In this document: positions 1-8,887 of the stretch, piece by piece
How the letters are laid out: each line of letters starts with the position of its first letter
Position numbering within the stretch: position 1 is the stretch's first letter
Assembly (NCBI GenBank): GCA_024233875.1
Contig: JACKPB010000008.1
Span: forward strand, 147,132-211,131
Source of the DNA: Leptospiraceae bacterium
GTDB lineage: Bacteria; Spirochaetota; Leptospiria; Leptospirales; Leptospiraceae
Length of the DNA: 64,000 nt
Direction: 5' to 3'
Translations under genes and position numbers: made by a program
Notes under the pieces: generated by a model
Database searches by the model: none
What the model saw: only the letters and a program-made list of their open reading frames with translations
What the model was told of the DNA's origin: nothing

Positions 1-460
1 CTGTATAGGTTCTGGAATTTACATTGGCTTTGTTTTCAATGAGAAGTTTGATGACATTCATCCTGCCACCCATAACTGCATGGATCAGAGCAGTCTTTCC
101 TTCCTTGTCTTTTGCATTGATCAAATTACTCTCCTGCTCTATTAGATACTTAACTACATCGTAGTGTCCGTTGACGGATGCATACATGAGAGCAGTACGA
201 CCATTTTCTTTGTTCTTTCTATTTATATCAGCACCAGCTTCAACAAGGAGTTTCACTACTGTGAGATTATTGTCAGAGGAAGCTATCATAAGAGATGTGC
301 GATTGTGCGAGTCTGCGGCGTTCAAATCGATTTTCTCTTTGGACAATAATTCTGTAAGTTTTGGGATATTTGTATCGGTGACTGCTTCGATCAGATCTTC
401 TTTTGTATTAGCAGAAAGGAAGAGGAAAGGAATTAGGGCAAAGAGATAAAATGATTTCAT
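1..460 (-). CDS. Secreted ankyrin-repeat protein (C-terminal part outside window)
   Basis: The reading frame starts at ATG 460 with GGAG eight bases upstream and runs off the left edge, so the end is missing. The N-terminus (MKSFYLFALIPFLFLSA) is a typical signal peptide. It is followed by at least three ankyrin repeats, visible as the recurring pattern D-x-x-G-x-T-A-L-x-x-A-x-x-x-G-x-x-x-V-x-x-L-x-x and N/D residues at repeat ends. Ankyrin arrays bind partner proteins; the signal peptide suggests a periplasmic or envelope location. No enzymatic domain is visible in the part seen. The neighbouring MaoC gene starts at 933, about 470 bases upstream on the same strand, with a short gap between the two genes, so they may be co-transcribed. 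Confidence 0.85.
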   Translation of the reverse strand, partial: MKSFYLFALIPFLFLSANTKEDLIEAVTDTNIPKLTELLSKEKIDLNAADSHNRTSLMIASSDNNLTVVKLLVEAGADINRKNKENGRTALMYASVNGHYDVVKYLIEQESNLINAKDKEGKTALIHAVMGGRMNVIKLLIENKANVNSRTYT

Positions 461-513
461 AATAAACTCCGGAGTAATATAGGGGAAACGGGGGGAGAAC
501 TCCCCCGTCAAAA

Positions 514-933
514 TCAGCAGGATATAATCAAATCTCCACCGGCTTTTACTTCTCCACCGGCATCCACAGCCTCTACAGAAACTGTGACAAGCCTTTCACC
601 GTTGTCCTCTTTTTTTCTCTTAACGGTTCCTTTACAGGTAAGAACCTGTCCGAGCTTAGTCATGGCTTTGAACTTCACTCCAAAAAATCGGATCTGTCTT
701 TGGTCTACCCAATTGGTACAGAGTCTTCCTATCTGTGCCATGACATACATACCGTGAGCGATTGTTCCATCCAAACCATTTGAAATAGCAAAATCTTTGT
801 CATTATGGATGGGATTGAAATCACCACTGGCTCCCGCATAACGCACGAGATCTGCATGTTTGATTGCTTCTAATTTAAGAACAGGGAGTTCCTGTCCGAT
901 TTCCAATTTATCAAATTCTATTTTTGCACCCAT
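514..933 (-). CDS. MaoC-like dehydratase (hot-dog fold)
   Basis: A 139-residue single hot-dog domain. The hydratase-2 signature is present near residues 32-44 (YAGASGDFNPIHN), giving the catalytic Asp/His pair of (R)-specific enoyl-CoA hydratases and MaoC dehydratases. A further GTIAHGMYVMA segment matches the active-site loop. It lies 10 bases downstream of a second protein of the same superfamily. That arrangement resembles the paired subunits of mycobacterial HadA/HadB-type 3-hydroxyacyl dehydratases, so a heterodimer acting on acyl-CoA or acyl-ACP is a reasonable inference. The substrate cannot be read from sequence. Confidence 0.88.
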   Translation of the reverse strand: MGAKIEFDKLEIGQELPVLKLEAIKHADLVRYAGASGDFNPIHNDKDFAISNGLDGTIAHGMYVMAQIGRLCTNWVDQRQIRFFGVKFKAMTKLGQVLTCKGTVKRKKEDNGERLVTVSVEAVDAGGEVKAGGDLIISC

Positions 934-943
934 GTATCTCTCC

Positions 944-1393
944 TTATGCCGGACGTATTACAATAGCCATTTCTGCCTGAATGCAGGCTTCGTCTTTAGA
1001 ATTGTGATACGTAGTTCTAAAAGTAACCATGTCCATTTTTCCGGATTTCACATCGACAATTTCAGTCTGTGCCCAATACAAACCGGGATAAATTGGTTTG
1101 AGATAAGTATATTCTTCTTTCAAATGAAGAAGTCTTTTGATATCCACTCCCATTGAAATCATATCATCCCATAACTTCGGGTAGCCCCAAAATTGGATGG
1201 CTGTTTGAAATGTGGGTGGAACGGGTGTATCTTCATATCCGTCTTTTTTGGCAGCTTCCTGATCCCAATAAATCGGATCGGTCTCACCAATAGCGATACA
1301 AAATTCCTTCACTTTTCCTCTTTCGACTATATATTCAAATCGATCCAATTTCTTTCCAACTGCATCTTTGGAAATTGCACCTGTATTCTCACT
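944..1393 (-). CDS. MaoC N-terminal-type dehydratase subunit
   Basis: This hot-dog protein resembles the N-terminal MaoC (FAS1-like, HadA/HadC-like) family: it opens with AISKDAVGKKLDRFEY and carries EFCIAIGETDPIYWD and PPTFQTAIQFWG. Such proteins usually lack the full catalytic pair and partner a MaoC subunit, here encoded 10 bases downstream. The frame can be extended to ATG 1474, but the extra 27 residues do not look like the family and contain a perfect 6-bp hairpin (1432-1445). I therefore prefer ATG 1393, which has a weak AGGA about 12 bases upstream. The 1474 start has no visible ribosome site. Confidence 0.82.
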   Translation of the reverse strand, partial: SENTGAISKDAVGKKLDRFEYIVERGKVKEFCIAIGETDPIYWDQEAAKKDGYEDTPVPPTFQTAIQFWGYPKLWDDMISMGVDIKRLLHLKEEYTYLKPIYPGLYWAQTEIVDVKSGKMDMVTFRTTYHNSKDEACIQAEMAIVIRPA

Positions 1394-1788
1394 CATAAAA
1401 AATACCAGTCCTGTGTCTTTTTTGGATTGAGCGTCCCTCGGGACGTCTCTTACCAAAAATACAAGATTTGCCATTTAGTCTATTCTTTAAATATGCCCTT
1501 TTTTTCAAAAAACATTGGTGGATTTTCTAATAAAATCCAGAAGAATCAATCTTAAGGGCATCTCTAAAAATCCCTCACCGGGGCTTTTGGGGTGTGATAA
1601 GTATCTTGGGGTTCGACCCCAAACCCCGCTTTTTTCAAGAAATATTTAAGAATTTAAAAAAGAGTTTCGACTACAAAATTCCAAAAATAAATTCATAGAC
1701 ATTCCCTTAGCAGTACCTGCTTGAGTTCGTCGAATTTCTCTTGCGATTCCAATCCCATTCTTAATCTTAGGCAAGGATTGAGGTTCTT
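1394..1788. other. Divergent intergenic region with orphan GC-rich hairpin
   Basis: Gene-free stretch between the leftward MaoC pair and the rightward unknown gene. It contains a hairpin-rich block (1579-1628): the outer arms CGGGG..GGGGT and ACCCC..CCCCG can pair, and the inner TTGGGGT-TCG-ACCCCAA is perfect. CTTTTTTC follows directly. Nothing on the plus strand precedes it to be terminated. The rest is AT-rich and I see no other gene. Confidence 0.6.
1579..1636. repeat. GC-rich imperfect hairpin followed by T run
   Basis: Arms at 1579-1593 and 1616-1628 pair imperfectly, and a nested 7-bp perfect stem with TCG loop sits at 1606-1622. A run of six T follows on the plus strand. It has terminator geometry but lies in a divergent promoter region, so a REP-like palindromic element or the terminator of an unseen small RNA are alternatives. 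Confidence 0.5.
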
Positions 1789-2412
1789 ATGGATTCCTAT
1801 TATGATATAGACAATAAAATGTACCGCAGATTGGACAATCTGGAAATTCGGGAAAATTTCTGGAAACATATCCAGGATGGTTTTTTTTTATTGTCCGCCT
1901 TCGAACTCGATGATTTCGACACCAGTTTTTCAATTCATAGAAGCATCAAAGCTCATTTAAAATCCAATCATCTGAAATTCATTGAACTGAATGGATCTTC
2001 AATCTACTCGGATAAATCAGAAAAGAATGACTTACTCCTTCTGGTTCCATTTCGCCCTCAGGCTACTCTTTCGAATGAAAGTCTTCTAAAAAATAATTTT
2101 GGGAGGGATTTCGACTCCAACAAATCGAATTTAAAAGATTTTGTTCATTTCGCCAGAAAACTCATCCACTCATACCAATTGTCCTCTCTCTTACTTTTCC
2201 ATCCGAATCGATCGGAGATACTCTTTAATGACGATTCTAAAGATTTTCCTTACAAAAGAACAATATCTATGCTAACCTTAGAAGATGCTTATGCTACATC
2301 CCGAATCAGTACACCCGGATATGAAAACTTTATTCTCAAAGGATACAGGGTTCCTTCGAATCATATCAGTGCTATGGGTATGACGAAAGAAGGTTACTTT
2401 GTGATTCGTTAG
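1789..2412 (+). CDS. Hypothetical protein, 207 residues
   Basis: I do not recognise this protein. ATG 1789 has GAGG six bases upstream. The sequence is soluble and lacks a signal peptide or membrane segment. It is moderately acidic, with alternating hydrophobic strands and no Cys pairs or obvious catalytic motif. The gene ends one base before the end of the convergent GntR gene at 2414, so the two transcripts must run into each other. Codon use looks like that of its neighbours. Confidence 0.7.
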   Translation: MDSYYDIDNKMYRRLDNLEIRENFWKHIQDGFFLLSAFELDDFDTSFSIHRSIKAHLKSNHLKFIELNGSSIYSDKSEKNDLLLLVPFRPQATLSNESLLKNNFGRDFDSNKSNLKDFVHFARKLIHSYQLSSLLLFHPNRSEILFNDDSKDFPYKRTISMLTLEDAYATSRISTPGYENFILKGYRVPSNHISAMGMTKEGYFVIR

Positions 2413-2413
2413 G

Positions 2414-3172
2414 TTATAAGCTTTCTGAAATCTTTTCTCTTATTAGGTTTCTATACCCGAGCATAGATTCCTTATAGTACTTCAGACTCAGATCCAAACC
2501 TCCCTCATCTCTATCCAGGATACCTTTCATCATTTTCTTTCTTAGAAGAATGTATTTTTCAAATTCAATTTTTCCGATTCCCCTAATGAAAAAAGGAATC
2601 ATTTTCTCCTGAAGGGGTCGAATCGAATTGAGGATCAAAGTCATGACCAGGTTATTCGCTACATGAGAAAGAATTTCAACCAACCTCATTTCATACAACA
2701 CAAGTTTATCGATGTCCTCAAGTGAATTCAATTCTTCTTCGTAAATATTCAGCATTTCTCTGATATCCCGAATTCCATATCGTCTGTAGGACAAACGAAT
2801 CAATTCGGGGGAAACTGCGATCCAGAATTCAAAAAATTCATCCATTAGGGTGAAATGATCCGAAATTTCTTCCTCTGAACTTTCCGGAAAAAGGGAAAGC
2901 AAAAACTCTATCCCGGCTTTCTTTCGAAAATCTTGAACATAAACTCCATCACTGCGTTTGATTTCCAAGACATGGAGAAATTCCAGATGCTTGAGCGCAA
3001 TACGAAGGGATGTCTGATCGACATTAAATATTTTTGAAAGCTCTCGGAGAGGAGGAAGTTTGTCTCCGGGAAGCCATTTTCCCGAATAGATCTCCCGCAC
3101 AAGCTTTCTCGCTATGATTTGATGAGACTTTTCAGATCCCATCCTTTGTTCTTTCACAGAATCAATTTCCAA
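2414..3172 (-). CDS. GntR-family transcriptional regulator (FCD/FadR-like)
   Basis: The N-terminal winged helix (about residues 15-85) carries the GntR hallmarks LVREIYSGKWLPGDKLPPLRELS and SLRIALKHLEFLHVLEI, with G-V-Y-V in the wing. The C-terminal 150 residues are all-helical with the spacing of FCD/FadR effector domains, which bind small acids or acyl-CoAs. It is divergent from an acyl-CoA dehydrogenase across 106 bases containing a perfect palindrome (3215-3228), so control of that gene and of itself is likely. The longest frame starts at TTG 3172 without a good ribosome site. GTG 3157 has GGAAA upstream and ATG 3142 is also possible, so the start is uncertain. Confidence 0.88.
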   Translation of the reverse strand: MEIDSVKEQRMGSEKSHQIIARKLVREIYSGKWLPGDKLPPLRELSKIFNVDQTSLRIALKHLEFLHVLEIKRSDGVYVQDFRKKAGIEFLLSLFPESSEEEISDHFTLMDEFFEFWIAVSPELIRLSYRRYGIRDIREMLNIYEEELNSLEDIDKLVLYEMRLVEILSHVANNLVMTLILNSIRPLQEKMIPFFIRGIGKIEFEKYILLRKKMMKGILDRDEGGLDLSLKYYKESMLGYRNLIREKISESL

Positions 3173-3209
3173 GGTCAGAAAAATTTGTCAAGCATTGTGT
3201 TTTTTATTC

Positions 3210-3239
3210 TTTACATTGTGATCACAATATAAGTATATT
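3210..3239 (+). promoter_or_regulatory. Promoter with palindromic operator before acyl-CoA dehydrogenase gene
   Basis: A -35-like TTTACA (3210-3215) and -10-like TATATT (3234-3239) are 18 bases apart. Between them is the perfect 14-bp palindrome ATTGTGATCACAAT (3215-3228). An operator in the spacer would let a dimeric repressor block RNA polymerase. The divergent GntR regulator is the obvious candidate, but the site has only been seen, not tested. Confidence 0.6.
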
Positions 3240-3278
3240 GAATATTCAAGAACTCTTTTCTAATAAATGAGGTGAAAT

Positions 3279-5021
3279 ATGATCCAAAGCAATTATTTTG
3301 AGGACAATGAGGACCTAATCCTTCAATTCGATGAGCTCATTGATTGGCAGGAAATCGTCAGTGAGTACGAAGGTGATTTTTCTGATGCCAAACTCTATCT
3401 GTCCACTCAAAATCCAAATCTCCAAATGGCTCCCTCCAATCTCGGAGAAGCCATTGACTACTATAGAGAAATCCTCAATTCTTATGGCGAAATGGCAGGG
3501 ATGGAAGTCTCACCCTATGTAGCCTCTTTTGACTCGGAAGGCTTACAATTCAAAGATGGTGTTGTGACCCATCCCCAAAAAATGGCCGATCTGGTAGATG
3601 CTTTTCATTCAGCAGGTCTCCCTCCAGCCGGATTTCTCAGAAAATTTGGAGGTCTCGGACTCCCCCATACAATCAAAGGACTTCTTTTAGAAATTATCTA
3701 CCGATGTGATACATCCTTTGCAATCGCTATGGGAAGTATAAATCTGGCTACAATTTTACAGGATATTTGTGATGAAGAACAGAAGAATCGAATTCTTCCC
3801 AAGCTCATCAATGAACGATATTCGGTCACTATGGGACTTTCCGAACCCGATTTTGGATCTGACCTCTCTTCGGTGAAAACCCGTGCAGAATTCAAAGACG
3901 GAAAATGGTACATAACAGGAACTAAGAGATTTCAGACTCTTGCATGCGGAGTCAATGGAGCTCCTTCAGCCACACTCTGTCTCGCCAGAACCGGAAGTCC
4001 CACAAGCGGAGCCAAAGGTCTTTCTTTCTTCCTTGTGGATGGAAAGGACTATGAAATCGCCGGTATAGAAAAGAAAATGGGGATCAAATCCTCTGCTACC
4101 TGTGAAGTTGTTATGAACAATTCTCCGGCTGAGTTACTGGGGAAAGAAGGCTACGGGCTCACACGTTATGTGATGGGAATGCTGAATGGAGCAAGAATGT
4201 CTGTCGCATCACAGGGAGCCGGAATAGCTACTGCAGCATATAAGGAATCTCTTAAATATGCACAGGAAAGAATCCAATTCGGAAAACCTCTTTCGGAAAT
4301 TCCGGCAATCAAAAGAATCCTGGATAGAATGGAAAGAGAAATCATCGGAATGAGGAGTCTCTTGATAGAAGGAGCAAGAACAGTGGATTTGTATCACTGG
4401 AGATCCATGAGGGAAAAAGACTCAGGAAAGGATGAAAAAGAAATTAGAAAAGATCCACACATCCAGTTTTGGAATTCTGTATCTTCAGCTCTCACTCCTC
4501 TGGCAAAGTACTACAATGCAGAGATGGCAAATACTATTTGTTATGATGCAATTCAAGTTTTTGGAGGATCGGGATTCTGTGAAGACTATGATGTAGCGAG
4601 ACTGTACAGGGATGTACGGATTGCTTCCATTTGGGATGGTACATCACAAATTCAGGTAAACGCGGCTATCGGGCCGATCAGTTTAGGACTGAGTGGATCA
4701 GGAGCTTTCGGTGAGTACATAAAAACCAAGATGTCTTTGATCAGTCCATCCGAAGAGTTGAATGAGATCTATGAAAATGTAAAGGAAATAGCAATTCTCT
4801 ACAAAAACCTTGAAAATTCTTCTCTGAAAGAATACTACAGTGTTGATTTGATACAAAATGTTTCTAGATTTTTGATCGGAATATTGTTTGAAGAGCAGGA
4901 AAAGAAACTAAAAAATGAATCTGTATTGCAAAAAAGAAAAGAATTAAGATCAAAATTCAATCTTGATACCTTAGGTTTCAATGATTCAGCACTTCGAAAG
5001 CTAAGGGCTCTCCGTCAATAA
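3279..5021 (+). CDS. Acyl-CoA dehydrogenase, long (580 residues), Asp at the catalytic position
   Basis: A flavoprotein of the acyl-CoA dehydrogenase superfamily, catalysing alpha-beta desaturation of an acyl-CoA with electrons passing to ETF. The order is N-terminal helical domain, middle beta domain with MGLSEPDFGSDL (residues 185-196) for FAD and substrate contact, then the C-terminal helical domain with QVFGGSGFCEDY. The 580-residue length with a C-terminal extension matches the FadE/DmdC-like branch. The usual catalytic Glu of the [Y/W]-E-G-T motif is Asp453 here (IWDGTSQIQ). ATG 3279 has AGGTG six bases upstream. It lies beside a GntR/FadR-like regulator, and its last 21 bases overlap the convergent kinase gene. 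The substrate is unknown. Confidence 0.9.
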   Translation: MIQSNYFEDNEDLILQFDELIDWQEIVSEYEGDFSDAKLYLSTQNPNLQMAPSNLGEAIDYYREILNSYGEMAGMEVSPYVASFDSEGLQFKDGVVTHPQKMADLVDAFHSAGLPPAGFLRKFGGLGLPHTIKGLLLEIIYRCDTSFAIAMGSINLATILQDICDEEQKNRILPKLINERYSVTMGLSEPDFGSDLSSVKTRAEFKDGKWYITGTKRFQTLACGVNGAPSATLCLARTGSPTSGAKGLSFFLVDGKDYEIAGIEKKMGIKSSATCEVVMNNSPAELLGKEGYGLTRYVMGMLNGARMSVASQGAGIATAAYKESLKYAQERIQFGKPLSEIPAIKRILDRMEREIIGMRSLLIEGARTVDLYHWRSMREKDSGKDEKEIRKDPHIQFWNSVSSALTPLAKYYNAEMANTICYDAIQVFGGSGFCEDYDVARLYRDVRIASIWDGTSQIQVNAAIGPISLGLSGSGAFGEYIKTKMSLISPSEELNEIYENVKEIAILYKNLENSSLKEYYSVDLIQNVSRFLIGILFEEQEKKLKNESVLQKRKELRSKFNLDTLGFNDSALRKLRALRQ

Positions 5022-8000
5022 AACAACCCGATTCTGCAATACGCCCTCCAAATCAGAAATCACAAATGGTTTGGAGAGGTAGTCATTCATACCGGCCTTT
5101 AGACATCTTTCTTTTTCCCCAGAAACAGTCCCTGCGGTAAGGGCAATGATCGGGACAGGCTTAGAATTATTTTTTGATTCTATCAAACGGATTGTTTCTG
5201 AGGCTTTGTACCCATCCATTTCCGGCATCTGAATGTCCATAAGGATACAATCATAAATAGATTCCTGAAATAACTCACAGGCAATCTTTCCATTTTCCGC
5301 CTCGATGACCTGTGAGGACGGGAGTAATTTTTTCAGAAAAGATTTGGCCAGCATTCGATTCACAGGGTTGTCATCCACAACCATAACCTTTATCTCTTTG
5401 TTGGAAAGAATTTTTATCCCGGGTTTGGACGATTTTTTTTCTGATTGTTCCTTTAGATTTGATTCCATATTGAATTCCAGAGCGGAGACTAGATCTCTTT
5501 TCTTTATGGGTTTTAAAATATAAGAATCTATATGAATGTTTCGAATGGCTATTTTCTTTTGAATCGTAGATACTGATTTTTTCATTACTATGAGCTTTAT
5601 TGTTTCAAATTTTTTTCTATATCTATCCAGGACCTCAACAAAGAAATCATCACAGAAATTTTCATCTATCAATATATATTGTAAATTTTCATTAGACCTT
5701 AATAGATTGGAAAATTCATTTATGTTTCGGGTATACAGAGCCTTTCTTCCTAAATCCATTAGGATATTTTCTAAACGGTTTTTAGCTTTTTCCCCGGATT
5801 CAAGAACCAGAATATTGACATCTTCTTGAATTTTTACTTCTTGGATAGATTTCATTTCAGACGAAAGATTTAACTCAAAATAGAAAGTGCTACCGTGTCC
5901 GGGACTACTCTTTAGGCTCAACTCCCCGCCCATCATCGATACCAGACGATTGGTTATAGCAAGACCCAACCCGGTTCCCCCATATTTTTTTGTGATTGAT
6001 GGATCCGCTTGAGTAAATGAATGAAAGAGTTTCTTAGAATTTTCTTCAGAGATTCCAATTCCGGTATCTTTTACTTCAAACAAGATTTTAGATCTATTTT
6101 CGGCTATATTACTTGATATCAAACTTACGACCAGCTCAACTTCTCCCTCATCTGTAAACTTAATAGCATTTCCTATTAAATTTACGAGAATTTGTCTGAA
6201 TCGTACAGGATCAATACTTACATATTCAGGTAGGTCATTACTGAGTTGGAGATGCACATCTAAGTTTTTCTTGTGTGCGGAAAATTTTATCAAATCCAAA
6301 ATATCTTCACAGGATTGAGAGAGATGGATTTTTTCATTGCTGAGTTCTAACTTCCCAGCTTCAATTTTTGAGAAATCCAAAATATCGTTGATCAAATCCA
6401 TTAAAGAGCTTGCAGAGAAGAAAATATTTTTCATATATTCTTCCTGAGTATTACTCAAATCGGTCTTCAGCATAAGATCGGAGAAACCTATCACTCCATT
6501 CAAAGGTGTGCGTATTTCATGACTCATATTTGCCAGGAAAAAACTTTTAGCACTATTGGCCATCTCCGCATTTTCCTTGGCTTTGAGGATATTGATTTCC
6601 TCCAGCTTCCTATCCGTTATCTCCATGAGATGACCGTACCAGGTAATACTATTGTCAGGATTTCTCTGAGGTGTGGAGTTGGCTTCTACCCAAATTTCCC
6701 CTTTTTCTTCATGCATAACCCTGAACTCAATGCTCCAGGGTTGAAATAATTTTCTCGAAATCTTGATTTTTTCCAGGATACGATCGAGGTCTTCTTTTGA
6801 AATTTTTTGAAAGAACTCTCCAAATCGATTGCTCTCTTTATGCGGAACTCCGAATATTTCAAACGCACCCTCACTGACATATTCAACAACGGGATGCAAT
6901 CCATCTTCCATTTGAATTTGAAACACCATACCCGGAATATTTTCTGCAATTTTTTCCAATCTCTCGGTGAATAAAAACTGTTCGGTAACGTCTGTAAAGA
7001 ATGCTAGATTGTATTCTCTGTCATTGATCCAAATCTTGGAATCTTTGACATCGGAATAAAACATGGATTGGTCTTTTCTTAAGCAGGGGACATTTCTTAC
7101 TACTCTTGTTTTTTTGCCTTCCGCATCGTTAAATTTTTCTTTAGCAGTCTTCAAATATTCAATCGGATGAAGATGCATGAAGGTGATTTGTGAAATTTCA
7201 TCAGAACTATATCCAAACATATTACAAAAAGATGAATTGCAATATATGAGCTCTCCATTTTTTGAATCCGCGATAAGAATCCCTTCAGTTGTACCTTCAA
7301 AAATTGATTTGTATTGAGATTCACTATCCCGTATTTTCTTTTCAGCTAACTTAAGAACAGTAATGTCGGATAACGAACCAGTCAATCGAATGCATCTACC
7401 CCTCTCATCCCGATTGGCAATCATTCTGTTTAAAAACCAAAATTCCCTACCCTCTTTTGAAATTGAAAATTCAATTTGTTGAAAATTATTCTTTGAGAAA
7501 AAGAATTTCCGAATTACGTCTCTGATCTCAAAGTACTTATCCTGAGTGAATAGAGATTTAAACGAATCAAAGTTTAGCTCCCGAAAAATAGGTAATCCTA
7601 ATAATTTTCTGAAATTGGATGAAAAATATGTATTTCCTTCGAGAACCTTCCAATCCCAAACTCCATCCTGAGATGTTTTCATTAGTAGATCAAACAATTC
7701 TCTGTGATTCTTAACTTTCTCTTCAGCTATTACCTTTTCTGAAATATCGATATAAACAATGACTACACCAAACTTTGGATTTTCTGAAGGTGAAGCAGAA
7801 ACCGAAATCCAAACTACTTCCTCGCCTTTCTGTATCCCCATCACTTCATCATGAATTATTTTTTTATGTTTCAAAGCCCGAACGCTGGTAAATTCATGAG
7901 GAGGCATTTCAGATCCATCCGGTCGTAGGATCTTCCATTCCTTTCCTGCATAGTTTCGTTTCAAATGTTCTTCTTTTGTGATACCCAATAGTCTCTCGGA

Positions 8001-8519
8001 TTCGCTATTGCAATCAATAATATTTCCTTCAGGATCTGTAATACTAATCCCGACAGGAAGAATGCCATCAATGATTCGATAGCGTTCTTCTATCTCTTTC
8101 AACTCAGAATTAGGGAGGGGTTCGGAATCTTTTCTATATTGAAGAGTCAAACCTAAAAATTCGTTGCCTCGTAAAGTCGGAAGGATAGTAAGAAGTACGG
8201 GATTTTTTTCCCCTCTTTCATTCAGTAAGAATTCTTTGTGAAGATTGATTCCCTTTTGAGATTTGAGTGAAGATCGGATCGGACAGCTGAGATCGGTATA
8301 GGGAACGCCTTTAGAATCTAACCTATCAATCAAATCAAAAAAGATTTGACCTGAAATCTTTTTTTTCTTTCTGGAAAATGATTCCGATGCATGAGGGTTT
8401 GCATATTGAATGTAACCATAAGGATCTATAAAAAAAATGGATTCGTTTAAGGATTTAAGTATTTCGTCTGAGTATGCAATTTCTTTCATCTGTGTCACTT
8501 GATCTTGATTACAATTCAT
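5001..8519 (-). CDS. Multi-PAS hybrid sensor histidine kinase
   Basis: A cytoplasmic hybrid kinase of about 1172 residues without membrane segments. About five PAS modules fill residues 1-640, separated by helical linkers. HisKA follows with phosphoacceptor His667 in NMSHEIRTPLN, then HATPase_c with NAIKFT, KDTGIGI and GGTGLGLAI. Next is a degenerate receiver (one Asp in YILIDENF, weak acid pocket) and an intact C-terminal receiver (VVDDNPVN, phospho-site in CILMDIQMPEMDGY, Lys in LSKPF). The open frame extends to TTG 8597, but ATG 8519 with GGAAAG six bases upstream is the better start, and the extension looks non-coding. No output domain is present, so phosphotransfer to another protein is expected. 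Confidence 0.92.
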   Translation of the reverse strand: MNCNQDQVTQMKEIAYSDEILKSLNESIFFIDPYGYIQYANPHASESFSRKKKKISGQIFFDLIDRLDSKGVPYTDLSCPIRSSLKSQKGINLHKEFLLNERGEKNPVLLTILPTLRGNEFLGLTLQYRKDSEPLPNSELKEIEERYRIIDGILPVGISITDPEGNIIDCNSESERLLGITKEEHLKRNYAGKEWKILRPDGSEMPPHEFTSVRALKHKKIIHDEVMGIQKGEEVVWISVSASPSENPKFGVVIVYIDISEKVIAEEKVKNHRELFDLLMKTSQDGVWDWKVLEGNTYFSSNFRKLLGLPIFRELNFDSFKSLFTQDKYFEIRDVIRKFFFSKNNFQQIEFSISKEGREFWFLNRMIANRDERGRCIRLTGSLSDITVLKLAEKKIRDSESQYKSIFEGTTEGILIADSKNGELIYCNSSFCNMFGYSSDEISQITFMHLHPIEYLKTAKEKFNDAEGKKTRVVRNVPCLRKDQSMFYSDVKDSKIWINDREYNLAFFTDVTEQFLFTERLEKIAENIPGMVFQIQMEDGLHPVVEYVSEGAFEIFGVPHKESNRFGEFFQKISKEDLDRILEKIKISRKLFQPWSIEFRVMHEEKGEIWVEANSTPQRNPDNSITWYGHLMEITDRKLEEINILKAKENAEMANSAKSFFLANMSHEIRTPLNGVIGFSDLMLKTDLSNTQEEYMKNIFFSASSLMDLINDILDFSKIEAGKLELSNEKIHLSQSCEDILDLIKFSAHKKNLDVHLQLSNDLPEYVSIDPVRFRQILVNLIGNAIKFTDEGEVELVVSLISSNIAENRSKILFEVKDTGIGISEENSKKLFHSFTQADPSITKKYGGTGLGLAITNRLVSMMGGELSLKSSPGHGSTFYFELNLSSEMKSIQEVKIQEDVNILVLESGEKAKNRLENILMDLGRKALYTRNINEFSNLLRSNENLQYILIDENFCDDFFVEVLDRYRKKFETIKLIVMKKSVSTIQKKIAIRNIHIDSYILKPIKKRDLVSALEFNMESNLKEQSEKKSSKPGIKILSNKEIKVMVVDDNPVNRMLAKSFLKKLLPSSQVIEAENGKIACELFQESIYDCILMDIQMPEMDGYKASETIRLIESKNNSKPVPIIALTAGTVSGEKERCLKAGMNDYLSKPFVISDLEGVLQNRVVLLTESP

Positions 8520-8731
8520 TTGAAACTTTCCATATCCCCGAAGTAAGCAACCTACGACAAACCTTCCTCTACCTTTCCATTTTTTCTTTAATCTCAATTG
8601 TAGGCAATAAAATTATTAAAAAAAGAAGATTAATATGTTTTGATGATTGTTCCCGGAGCTCTTAGAATGAAATTTCCCGAAATACATATGAAATTATAAA
8701 AAATAAGATAATAAAGTTACATATTATTAAA

Positions 8732-8887
8732 TCACATTACACAAAGAAGCGAAATGTGAGGTTGCAGGGAGTCTGCCGGCAGCCTGGGCTATCGCCCAAA
8801 CCCATATTTTTATTGATTTATTAGCAAAAAATGATTTTGATTTTAAACTAAAAAAAATTAGAAAAATAAAATACTGCGTAAGATGAG
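8732..8887. repeat. 156-bp dispersed repeat, copy A
   Basis: Aligns without gaps to 37360-37515, with nine differences that I count over 156 positions. The first 67 or so bases are structured: CACATT pairs with AATGTG, then the perfect palindrome CTGCCGGCAG (8773-8782), then the hairpin TGGGC-TATC-GCCCA (8785-8798). The remaining part is AT-rich. No coding frame is present. Confidence 0.9.

Noticed and set aside
1429..1450. CGTCCC/GGGACG hairpin as a terminator
   Set aside because: No T run follows on either strand in the right place; it is used only as weak support for the downstream MaoC start.
8773..8798. attC-like integron recombination site within the 156-bp repeat
   Set aside because: The hairpins lack the RYYYAAC and GTTRRRY core sites, and no integrase or cassette genes are nearby.
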